Source: Calothrix sp. NIES-2100
GTDB lineage: Bacteria > Cyanobacteriota > Cyanobacteriia > Cyanobacteriales > Nostocaceae
Reading direction: 5' to 3'
Assembly (NCBI RefSeq): GCF_002368195.1
Contig: NZ_AP018178.1
Location: forward strand, 3,492,791-3,556,790
DNA length: 64,000 nt
Program-made: the position numbers and the translations under genes
In this document: positions 16,758 through 24,618 of the stretch, piece after piece
How the letters are laid out: each line of letters opens with the position of its first letter
Numbering within the stretch: position 1 is the stretch's first letter
The notes under the pieces: model-generated
What the model saw: the letters and a program-made list of their open reading frames with translations, nothing else
Told to the model about the DNA's origin: nothing
Database searches by the model: none

Positions 16758-19427
16758 ATGGCGCGTGTTAGCTACGGTGATGATGTCAAAGACAGAACCA
16801 GGAAGGTTTTAGAGAAGTTATTGGCTTATGCTAATGATGAGGTAGATAACTGTGAACGATTCAAAATTGACCTCAACTGGCAAACAGCAAACCAAGTCAT
16901 CATCAGGACACAGCTTCGAGTTTTGGCAGAACTCACTGGTTTAACTAAAGATAATGTCCGAGAAGCACTGAAACGACTTGAGGATTTTTTAAGCATTGTC
17001 GAAGACTTGCGCGAACATCAGCGAGGTTCTGAGAATTGGCATTTTAAGCTGACGCTTTGGTACGACAAAAATAATAAACAAGAAAATTTACGTCAGTTTG
17101 ATCGAGAATGGCAAAGTCGCAGAGAAAAATTACCAGGCGTGCAGCGTAGTGAAAAAAAAGCTAAAGCCGCACCCACATACTACGAGAATATTCCCTTGAG
17201 TGGGGTGGTAGAATTTGTTGGGCGTGGGGAAGAATTGCAAAAACTCCAGCAACTTTTGCAGCAAAATCAACAGGTAGCCATTGCTGCTATTGCAGGAATG
17301 GGTGGAGTTGGCAAAACAGAACTGGCTTTGCAATATGCAATCCAGCACCGCGACACTTATCAAGGTGGAATTTGCTGGTTGTTACCAAAATCTGGGGATG
17401 TGGGCGTGCAAATTGTCCAGTTTGCGAGGACGCAGCTTGATTTAAACCCGCCAACAGATGTAGATTTACCCGCGCAAGTACAATATTGCTTTCGCAATTG
17501 GCCTGAGGGTGAAGTGCTGCTGGTGTTGGATGATGTTGCTGATTATCGGGAAGTGAAACCTTACCTGATATCGCTATCTTCTCGGTTTAAAATACTGATG
17601 ACTACCCGTCAGCAGTTGGGACGGATAGCAACATTATCCTTAGATGTACTGCAACCAGAAGTGGCGCTGGAATTATTAAAGTCAATTATTGGGAAACAAA
17701 GGGTTGAACAGGAAAATCAGCATCACCCTCAGGTAGCATTACAGTTATGTGCGTGGCTGGGATATTTACCTTTAGGTTTAGAGTTGGTGGGGCGGTATTT
17801 GGCGCGGAAACCAGATTTATCTTTAGCAGAAATGCTGCAACGGTTGGAGAAAAAGCGACTAGAACAACCCGCGCTTAATAAAGCAGAAGCCGACATGACA
17901 GCACAACGGGGTGTGTTAGCAGCTTTTGAGTTAAGTTGGCAAGAATTAGAAGACGCCCATTGTAGGGGTGGGGTAACCCCGCCCCTACTGGGGTGTTTGC
18001 TTAGTTTATTTGCAGCCGCACCTATACCTTGGAACTTGGTAGAACAGTGTTTACCAGAGGAAGACGGGGAAGATTTAGAAGAAATTAGAGATGATAAGTT
18101 GTTGAATTTGCATTTACTCCAGCGCAAAGGTGAGGGAATCTATCAACTACATCCCCTGTTGCGGAAGTTTTTTCAATATCAGCTTAAAGATTTAGAGCCA
18201 GCAGAGAAATTCAAGCTTTCTGTTTGCAAAGTAATGGTAGCAGAAGCCAAGAAGATTCCTCTTAGCCCCACCCTTGAGCAAATTAACGATGTCACCCCCG
18301 CCATACCTCATATAGCTGAAGTTGCAAACAATCTCATTCAATACGTCAGCGATGATGATTTAATTTGGCCTTTCTTCGGTAACGTTAAATTTTACAATGG
18401 TCAGGGATTGTATGACCAGGCTGTAACTTGGTGTCAGAATTGTCTAGAAGTCACCAAAAAACGTTTGGGTGAATCACATCCTGATGTTGGTACTAGCCTG
18501 AACAATCTGGCTTCACTTTACGATTCCCAAGGAAGATACAGCGAAGCTGAACCCCTGTATGTCCAAGCTTTAGAACTCAGGCGACGAAGCTTGGGTGAAT
18601 CACATCCAAATGTTGCTACTAGCCTGAACAATCTGGCGGGACTCTACGATTCCCAAGGAAGATACAGCGAAGCTGAACCCCTGTATGTCCAAGCTTTAGA
18701 ACTAACGCGACGAAGCTTGGGTGAATCACATCCATCTGTTGCTACTAGCCTGAACAATCTGGCTTCACTCTACAAATCCCAAGGAAGATACAGCGAAGCT
18801 GAACCCCTGTATGTCCAAGCTTTAGAACTCAGGCGACGAAGCTTGGGTGAATCACATCCATCTGTTGCTACTAGCCTGAACAATCTGGCTTTACTCTACG
18901 ATTCCCAAGGAAGATACAGCGAAGCTGAACCTTTGTATGTCCAAGCTTTAGAACTAACGCGACGAAGCTTGGGTGAATCACATCCATCTGTTGCTACTAG
19001 CCTGAACAATCTGGCTTTACTCTACGATTCCCAAGGAAGATACAGCGAAGCTGAACCTTTGTATGTCCAAGCTTTAGAACTATTGCGACGAAGCTTGGGT
19101 GAATCACATCCATCTGTTGCTACTAGCCTGAACAATCTGGCTTTACTCTACGATTCCCAAGGAAGATACAGCGAAGCTGAACCTTTGTATGTCCAAGCTT
19201 TAGAGCTCAGGCGACGAAGCTTGGGTGAATCACATCCAAAAGTTGCTTCTAGCCTGAACAATCTGGCTTCACTTTACGATTCCCAAGGAAGATACAGCGA
19301 AGCTGAACCCCTGTACCTGGAAGCTTTGGAAATTTTTGAGCGACGTTTAGGGGAGAATCATCCCAATACTGTGACTGTACGTGAAAATTTAGCATATTTT
19401 CGCGCTCAATTCCCCCCACAACAGTAA
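16758..19427 (+). CDS. NB-ARC STAND ATPase with kinesin-light-chain-type TPR array
   Basis: An 889-residue signal-transduction ATPase of the STAND class. An N-terminal helical, HTH-like domain (1-125) resembles those of cyanobacterial vWA-MoxR-associated proteins and would be the effector or adaptor. NB-ARC follows: P-loop GMGGVGKT at 180-187, Walker B VLLVLDDV at about 253-260, sensor motif TTRQQ, and LGYLPLGLELV as the GxP-like motif. The C-terminus is seven nearly identical 42-residue TPRs (LGESHP...SLNNLA) plus a decayed last one, which would sense a ligand and release autoinhibition. In family terms it is an NLR-like architecture, sometimes antiviral; no other defence gene adjoins it. 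A palindromic repeat is inserted in frame at 17962-17988 (CRGGVTPPL). Confidence 0.9.
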   Translation: MARVSYGDDVKDRTRKVLEKLLAYANDEVDNCERFKIDLNWQTANQVIIRTQLRVLAELTGLTKDNVREALKRLEDFLSIVEDLREHQRGSENWHFKLTLWYDKNNKQENLRQFDREWQSRREKLPGVQRSEKKAKAAPTYYENIPLSGVVEFVGRGEELQKLQQLLQQNQQVAIAAIAGMGGVGKTELALQYAIQHRDTYQGGICWLLPKSGDVGVQIVQFARTQLDLNPPTDVDLPAQVQYCFRNWPEGEVLLVLDDVADYREVKPYLISLSSRFKILMTTRQQLGRIATLSLDVLQPEVALELLKSIIGKQRVEQENQHHPQVALQLCAWLGYLPLGLELVGRYLARKPDLSLAEMLQRLEKKRLEQPALNKAEADMTAQRGVLAAFELSWQELEDAHCRGGVTPPLLGCLLSLFAAAPIPWNLVEQCLPEEDGEDLEEIRDDKLLNLHLLQRKGEGIYQLHPLLRKFFQYQLKDLEPAEKFKLSVCKVMVAEAKKIPLSPTLEQINDVTPAIPHIAEVANNLIQYVSDDDLIWPFFGNVKFYNGQGLYDQAVTWCQNCLEVTKKRLGESHPDVGTSLNNLASLYDSQGRYSEAEPLYVQALELRRRSLGESHPNVATSLNNLAGLYDSQGRYSEAEPLYVQALELTRRSLGESHPSVATSLNNLASLYKSQGRYSEAEPLYVQALELRRRSLGESHPSVATSLNNLALLYDSQGRYSEAEPLYVQALELTRRSLGESHPSVATSLNNLALLYDSQGRYSEAEPLYVQALELLRRSLGESHPSVATSLNNLALLYDSQGRYSEAEPLYVQALELRRRSLGESHPKVASSLNNLASLYDSQGRYSEAEPLYLEALEIFERRLGENHPNTVTVRENLAYFRAQFPPQQ
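17962..17988. repeat. Palindromic repeat inserted in frame in the NB-ARC gene
   Basis: A 27-bp near-perfect palindrome, GTAGGGGTGGGGT and ACCCCGCCCCTAC around one central base, with one mismatch. The same element, whole or partial, is intergenic at 24303, 26282 and 40966-41025. Here it encodes CRGGVTPPL without breaking the frame, and the opposite strand reads similarly. Confidence 0.8.
18461..19342. repeat. 126-bp tandem repeats encoding TPRs
   Basis: Seven tandem units of 126 bp, nearly identical at DNA level including silent sites, encode the TPR array of the NB-ARC protein. Variation is concentrated at the residue before RRSLGESHP and at the one after HP. Recent duplication or gene conversion is likely, and copy number may vary between strains. 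Confidence 0.9.
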
Positions 19428-19525
19428 AATTCAAGTTCCCCACCTCATCAATCAAGCTTTTAAGTAGGTCAACTTTAAAAAATGTAAAATATAGGCGTTT
19501 TTGGTTGAGTCGATTACACTCTTGA

Positions 19526-19546
19526 GGGCACGGCAGTGCCGTGCCC
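19526..19546. repeat. 21-bp perfect palindrome GGGCACGGCA...
   Basis: Perfect palindrome from GGGCACGGCA to TGCCGTGCCC, about 100 bp past the NB-ARC stop. A relative with two changed bases lies at 30574-30594. It could act in termination, but there is no T tract. Confidence 0.6.
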
Positions 19547-19698
19547 CTACCGGCAAGGATATAATTTTGGATTGCATCCAACTTCCAAGCGCTATAAATT
19601 ATTCGCGATTACTTGTCTTTGAGACGCTACGGGAACGCTACACTGGGTAGAGCTCGTAATGACACTTTATGTTTAATTAAGTTGAGCTATTTATCTCC

Positions 19699-19925
19699 AA
19701 GTTTCGTGTTCCAAACGAGAATGTTCCGGTTCTGAACTCGAAGTTTCCTGTTCTGAGGTGGAATGATGGTGTTCTGAAGTCAAAGTTTCGTGTTCTCAAC
19801 GAGAATGTTTCGGTTCTGAACTCGAAGTTTCCTGTTCTCAACGAGAAAGTTCCGGTTCTGAGCTAGTAGTTTCCTGTTCTGAGGTGGAATGATGGTGTTC
19901 TCAAGGCGAATGATGGTGTAAAATT
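19699..19925. repeat. 21-bp tandem repeat array, about eleven units
   Basis: GTTC recurs every 21 bases at 19708, 19729, 19750, 19771, 19792, 19813, 19834, 19855, 19876 and 19897. Units alternate between types (TCTGAACTCGAAGTTTCC, TCTCAACGAGAATGTTTC, TGAGGTGGAATGATGGT), and a block of six units is duplicated at 126-bp spacing. One minus-strand frame stays open as heptad repeats (QNRKLL, VENRKL) but has no convincing start. It lies in the 900-bp gap before the kinase pair. Confidence 0.85.
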
Positions 19926-20107
19926 CTCCATTGTCTGGTGTGCGATCGCGATCGCTTGACAAATGTCGCCAAATGTTTGGTTTCGTTCCTCAATCCAACC
20001 TACACAGGTTCAGGTTTTTGACTGAATAAGTGCGATCGCTCTACTTCAAATTTTAAACAGACTTGCGATCGCCTAAACGCTTACCTGCTGTTTAGTGTTG
20101 TTTGACT

Positions 20108-20157
20108 GTGCCCTTCTCCTTCAAAGACGCTAGCGCGAACGACTTCGCTCAGGGCAC
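20108..20157. repeat. Dispersed inverted repeat GTGCCCT...AGGGCAC
   Basis: Imperfect hairpin bounded by GTGCCCT and AGGGCAC, with an internal GACGCTAGCGCGAACGACTT stretch like the GC-rich repeats at 61-194. Non-coding. Confidence 0.5.
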
Positions 20158-20344
20158 AATTATCATTGGGACAATGCGATCGACCATTCTCTAGCTGAAT
20201 TTGAATTAATAATTTATACTCGCCTTGTTATTGCCTCAAAGCCATATCTACTTGCAAGACAGAGTGAGAAATTGCGAAAATTTCTGTAAATGGAACTTTG
20301 GCTCTTGTAGCAATTTCTAAAAACATAGTTTATCCCTCAGCGCC

Positions 20345-22051
20345 ATGCAAGTCTATTGCACTAAACAACACCTAAATAATGGCAGTAACCGTTTTTGCAC
20401 TCATTGCGGTGAACCTTTGCCTCTTCCTATCGGGCAGCTTGTGGATAAGCGCTACAAAATTATACGTCAATTAGGGCAAGGTGGATTTGGGCGTACTTAT
20501 TTGGCGGAGGATAAAAATCAATCTCATCAACAATGTGTACTCAAAGAATTTGCACCGCAAGTAGAAGACGCGCAGGATTTACAAAAAGCTAAAGAATTAT
20601 TTGAGAGAGAAGCAAATGTTCTGAAAAAACTCCAGCATCCCCAAATCCCCAGGTTTCACGCCTCTCTACAAGAGAAATTAGGGGGTAAAGATTTTTTCTT
20701 TTTGGTACAAGATTATATAGATGGTGATAATTACCGCCAGTTGTTAGAACAACGTCAAAGTCAAAAGCAGACTTTTACGGAAGAAGAGGTACTAGCTTTA
20801 TTAGAAAAAATCTTACCTGTGCTTACCTACCTCCACTCTAAAGATGTAGTTCATCGCGATATTTCTCCAGATAATTTGATTTGGCGGCGTTCTGATAAAC
20901 TACCTGTGCTAATTGACTTTGGTGGAGTGAAGCAATTACCGGCTTCTCAAGGTTTTTGGTTTACCCAATTGGCTGTCAATAACACTTTGTTAGGGAAAAG
21001 AGGCTATGCTCCAGAAGAGCAACTACGCCAAGGTAAAGTTTCTTTTAGTAGCGATTTATATTCATTAGCGGTGACAGCTGTGGTGCTGTTGACAGGGAAG
21101 GAACCGCAAGCGCTGTATGACAGTTACCAAGGAGTTTGGCTTTGGGGAAAAGAAATCAAAGTCAGTCCCAAACTAGAAGCAGTCTTAAAAAAGATGTTGG
21201 CATATCAACCGAGTGCGCGCTACCAAAATGCGAATCAAGTCTTGAAAGATTTACCGTCATCACAATTACCGTCGTCACAAGTTGCGCCTCCACCCCAAAA
21301 TCCTCACCTTACCAAAATCAAGACGATGGTGGTAGCCCCAGGACGCAAACAACCCAATCAAATTATTAGTAAAATTCACAACAAGACGCAATTGCTAGCT
21401 AACAAAATGCCGGTTCCTGGTTGGATGCGTCCGTTTGCTATGAGTATGGTGGGAACGTCGGTGGTAGTTTTAGTTGGCGCAGGGAGTTTTGCGGTAGTAA
21501 ATGCCATTATTCGCGGTGTATCGTCAATTTCACTGCCAACTATTCCCACAGTCTCCAATCCTATCAGTAAACCAGTGAGCGACAAACAAAACAAACAGAC
21601 AAGTCGCCTCAGTCAAATTTTAAGTCGTCGCCAACAGCTGGAAATTCCCGAAGGATTTTTCATCCGCATGGTAGATAATTTGTTTTATACGCAAAAGCCA
21701 GAATTACAAGGACGTAGCCTAACTTCTCAAGCAGAAGATGCTCCATTACGGGATGAATGGTCTGGTATTGCCGAAAACTTGTTACAAAAACTGGAACAGG
21801 CTAATCTCAGTGCCCCAGCTCGTCGTAAACTAGGAAGCTACCAAGAGAAAGATGTCGATACCTGGAGGCGACAAGCACGAGCCGGACAGTTTGGTGATTA
21901 TACAATAGATAAATTAATCAAAGATACCAATGCCAAATTCGATCGCTTGTTTCCCAATCAGCAGCGTGGGAAACAGAATCAACAAACTTATGGTCAAATT
22001 TGGTATGCGATCGCAGCCGATCAAGTAAGTAAGGTAAAATCTGGCAACTAG
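20345..22051 (+). CDS. Zinc-ribbon Ser/Thr protein kinase, membrane-anchored
   Basis: A 568-residue Hanks-type kinase. The N-terminal zinc ribbon has YCTKQH and FCTHCGEPL. The kinase domain (about 35-300) has G-loop GQGGFGRTY, Lys in CVLKEFA, catalytic loop HRDISPDN, IDFGGVKQ in place of DFG+, and YAPEEQL. The Lys normally two after HRD is Ser here. One membrane helix at about 362-385 (MSMVGTSVVVLVGAGSFAVV) leads to an extracytoplasmic domain of about 140 residues (RRQQLEIPEGFF to QIWYAIAADQVS) shared with the next gene. It is the first of a tandem pair, 45 bp apart, probably one operon. It resembles cyanobacterial Spk kinases; the external signal is unknown. Confidence 0.9.
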   Translation: MQVYCTKQHLNNGSNRFCTHCGEPLPLPIGQLVDKRYKIIRQLGQGGFGRTYLAEDKNQSHQQCVLKEFAPQVEDAQDLQKAKELFEREANVLKKLQHPQIPRFHASLQEKLGGKDFFFLVQDYIDGDNYRQLLEQRQSQKQTFTEEEVLALLEKILPVLTYLHSKDVVHRDISPDNLIWRRSDKLPVLIDFGGVKQLPASQGFWFTQLAVNNTLLGKRGYAPEEQLRQGKVSFSSDLYSLAVTAVVLLTGKEPQALYDSYQGVWLWGKEIKVSPKLEAVLKKMLAYQPSARYQNANQVLKDLPSSQLPSSQVAPPPQNPHLTKIKTMVVAPGRKQPNQIISKIHNKTQLLANKMPVPGWMRPFAMSMVGTSVVVLVGAGSFAVVNAIIRGVSSISLPTIPTVSNPISKPVSDKQNKQTSRLSQILSRRQQLEIPEGFFIRMVDNLFYTQKPELQGRSLTSQAEDAPLRDEWSGIAENLLQKLEQANLSAPARRKLGSYQEKDVDTWRRQARAGQFGDYTIDKLIKDTNAKFDRLFPNQQRGKQNQQTYGQIWYAIAADQVSKVKSGN

Positions 22052-22091
22052 ACTGTTGACTGTTGACTATTGACTATTGACTATTGACTAA
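22048..22091. repeat. Heptanucleotide tandem repeat TTGACTA (STRR)
   Basis: Six units of TTGACTG/TTGACTA fill nearly all of the 45 bp between the two kinase genes, starting at the stop codon of the first. The spacer of this probable operon is thus repeat DNA. Confidence 0.8.
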
Positions 22092-22096
22092 TTTAT

Positions 22097-24277
22097 ATGA
22101 ATCCTTTTTATTGCTCCAAAGGACACGAAAATCCCGCAGGTAGTCGCTTTTGCTTGAATTGCGGCGAAAAATTATTAGATACACCAGTCAGTTACAATAT
22201 TCAACCAGGACAAGTTTTAGGCGATCGCTATTTAATTGTGCGTCAAATTGGCCAAGGTGGTTTTGGGCGTACTTATTTAGCTGAAGATGTCAACCGCTTC
22301 CGTGAACTCTGTGTTTTAAAGGAATTTTCTCCTCAAGTTCAAACGGCTTACGTTTTACAAAAGGCTGAAGAACTGTTTCAAAGAGAAGCAACTGTTCTCT
22401 ACAAACTGCAACATCCCCAAATTCCCCGCTTTCGGGAAAATTTTCACATCAATTTGGGAGGAAAAGAATATTTATTTTTAGTCCAAGATTATGTTGAAGG
22501 ACAAACTTATAATTCTTTATTAAGTACCCGCCTCCAACAAGGTTTGCGGTTTACAGAGGCGGAAATTAGGCAATTATTACAGCAAATTCTCCCGGTTTTA
22601 GAATATATCCACTCTCTTGGCGTAATTCATCGGGATATTTCCCCCGATAATTTAATTCTGCGCCAAGTCGATCAACTCCCAGTATTAATTGATTTTGGCG
22701 GTGTTAAACAAGTAGTAGCAACGGTAGCTTCCCAATATTACCAGCCCGGTGTAGACCCATCGCCCCCAGCGCCAACTCTATTAGGTAAAGTGGGATTTGC
22801 ACCTCCAGAACAAATGCAAACTGGTTTGGTATCTCCCCACAGTGACTTTTATGCTTTAGCCGCTACCATGTTAGTTTTACTGACAGGGAAATCGCCGCAA
22901 GAATTAATTGATACTTATACCATGAGTTGGCAATGGGACAGAGAAGTCAGCCTGAGTCCAATTTTGACGCAGTTATTCAAGACAATGCTATCGCCAAAAC
23001 CGGGCGATCGCTACCAATCGGCTCGTCAAGTCCTAGAAGCACTCAAAGAGCAGCCAGGGATGAGCTATATACCCACCCAACTCCCTACCCAAGCGCCGCC
23101 GCCAGCGCCTATTCCCGCGCCGACTCCACCCACCACATCGGAGACGATAGCGATATCTTCCCCGCGTTACCCATCTTCCCCATCTCCGCTCCCATCACCT
23201 CCCCCCCAACCCGCAAATTCATGGACATCAACCCAAACAATTCTTGTAGCATTAGCTACAGCGGGGATGGTGGGCGTAGGTGCGTGGGGAGTAAATCATG
23301 TCATTAACTCCCCAGGAGGAGGCGATCCGCAGATTTCACCCTCACCAAAACCGAGTGCAACTACTACCCCACCCCAGTATTCCCAAGCAGAACAAGAACG
23401 CAAAGATAAATTGCGCGATCGCCGTCAACAGTTGAGTATAAACTATAACTTTTATGTAGACTTAGTAAATCAACTATTCTGGGAGAAAAATCCCAGTTTA
23501 AAAGGAAAGACCCTGAGCGATCGCCCTGAGGATGAAAGTTTGCGGGCAGAATGGGATAAACTAGCAGGCGAAGTATTAACTAAACTGGCACAACTGAGTA
23601 CCAAAGCCCGCCAGCAACTAGGAACTTACACATCAGCAGAACGCGATCGCTGGAAAGTTGAAGTTAACCAAATCAATGTTGGTAGTCGTTCTTTATACGA
23701 TCTAGGCGATGCAGCCTTCTTCGCCGCCTTTCCCACCCAAAAACGCAACAAGGAGTTTCTCGATCAGCCTACTGGACAAGTATGGTACGGCTTTGTCAGT
23801 GACAAACTCAGTGCCATATTAGCTAAGAGCGCCTTTCAAAAAATCGTCTTTGACCAAGGAGCCACAAGTAAAACAGTCAGTGGTAATCTAACGACAGGTA
23901 ACGGCAAAATTTTTATTGCTGGACTTGCCAAAGAGCAATCTTTAGAAGTGAAACTCAAAGCCAATTCTCAAGTTTTGCTGTCAATTTATTCCCCTTCAGG
24001 CAAAATCAAATTTTTAGAAGACTCTACTCAACGCAGTTTATCAGTCAATCTACCCGAAGATGGATTTTATGAATTTGTGGTTGTGAATACAGCATCCCCA
24101 GCAGCAGATTATCAACTGAGCATCACAGCCGAAACTCCTATCCCACCAACGCCAACACCCACACCCACGCCAACACCCACACCCACGCCGACACCCACAC
24201 CATCCCCAACGCCGACACCCACACCATCCCCAACGCCAACGCCAACACCCACACCCACACCCACCCCAACACCTTAA
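22097..24277 (+). CDS. Zinc-ribbon Ser/Thr protein kinase with PPC-like domain and Pro-Thr tail
   Basis: A 726-residue paralogue of the preceding kinase. The zinc ribbon is YCSKGH plus FCLNCGEKL; kinase motifs are GQGGFGRTYLAED, CVLKEFS, HRDISPDNL, IDFGGVKQ and APPEQM. After a Pro-rich linker and one membrane helix (about 378-400) comes the same extracytoplasmic domain as in the upstream kinase (RRQQLSINYNFY to GQVWYGFVSDKLS). A beta-rich PPC-like domain follows at about 590-690 (FDQGATSKTVSGNLT to YQLSITAE). The last 43 residues are almost pure (PT)n with a few PS, as in wall-spanning tails. PPC domains are usual in secreted peptidases and unusual on a kinase. The tail is coded by a microsatellite and could vary in length. 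Confidence 0.9.
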   Translation: MNPFYCSKGHENPAGSRFCLNCGEKLLDTPVSYNIQPGQVLGDRYLIVRQIGQGGFGRTYLAEDVNRFRELCVLKEFSPQVQTAYVLQKAEELFQREATVLYKLQHPQIPRFRENFHINLGGKEYLFLVQDYVEGQTYNSLLSTRLQQGLRFTEAEIRQLLQQILPVLEYIHSLGVIHRDISPDNLILRQVDQLPVLIDFGGVKQVVATVASQYYQPGVDPSPPAPTLLGKVGFAPPEQMQTGLVSPHSDFYALAATMLVLLTGKSPQELIDTYTMSWQWDREVSLSPILTQLFKTMLSPKPGDRYQSARQVLEALKEQPGMSYIPTQLPTQAPPPAPIPAPTPPTTSETIAISSPRYPSSPSPLPSPPPQPANSWTSTQTILVALATAGMVGVGAWGVNHVINSPGGGDPQISPSPKPSATTTPPQYSQAEQERKDKLRDRRQQLSINYNFYVDLVNQLFWEKNPSLKGKTLSDRPEDESLRAEWDKLAGEVLTKLAQLSTKARQQLGTYTSAERDRWKVEVNQINVGSRSLYDLGDAAFFAAFPTQKRNKEFLDQPTGQVWYGFVSDKLSAILAKSAFQKIVFDQGATSKTVSGNLTTGNGKIFIAGLAKEQSLEVKLKANSQVLLSIYSPSGKIKFLEDSTQRSLSVNLPEDGFYEFVVVNTASPAADYQLSITAETPIPPTPTPTPTPTPTPTPTPTPSPTPTPTPSPTPTPTPTPTPTPTP
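24141..24276. repeat. Microsatellite encoding the Pro-Thr tail
   Basis: Hexanucleotide-type CCAACA/CCCACA/CCGACA repeats, with an internal ACACCATCCCCAACGCCG unit duplicated, run to the stop codon of the second kinase. Slippage would lengthen or shorten the tail in phase. Confidence 0.8.
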
Positions 24278-24618
24278 AGTCTTAAGCTGCTTGGTCAGTC
24301 AGTAGGGGCGGGTTAATTTAGATCTTTGTTAATGAATGAGGATATCTGTGAAGACACCCATACAAGTTGTTTTTGCTACTGACCACTGACCACTGACCAC
24401 TGACCACTGACCATTGACGGCGACGAGGCGAAATTGGTTGGCTGATTTTGGAGCATGAGTATAAAGTCCTGACTACGAATCACACGTACATTCCTGGGAC
24501 AGCAGAGAGGAAAATTTAAAATTGGAAGTCCCAAGGGTGAAAATTTGCCTGACACACCCTACAATTTCAGGTTAATGTTTTCAGATATCGACTCAGCAAG
24601 AGTTTTCAGGTATTATTC
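24278..24618. other. Non-coding interval upstream of murJ
   Basis: 341 bp without a gene. It holds half of the GTAGGGGCGGG repeat (24302-24312) and a CTGACCA heptanucleotide array of five units (24379-24416). The murJ promoter should lie in the right part; I see no confident boxes. Confidence 0.6.

Noticed and set aside
19780..19962. 60-codon frame with QNRKLL/VENRKL heptads
   Set aside because: Repeat-derived; the array continues beyond its stop in the same wording, so the frame is incidental.
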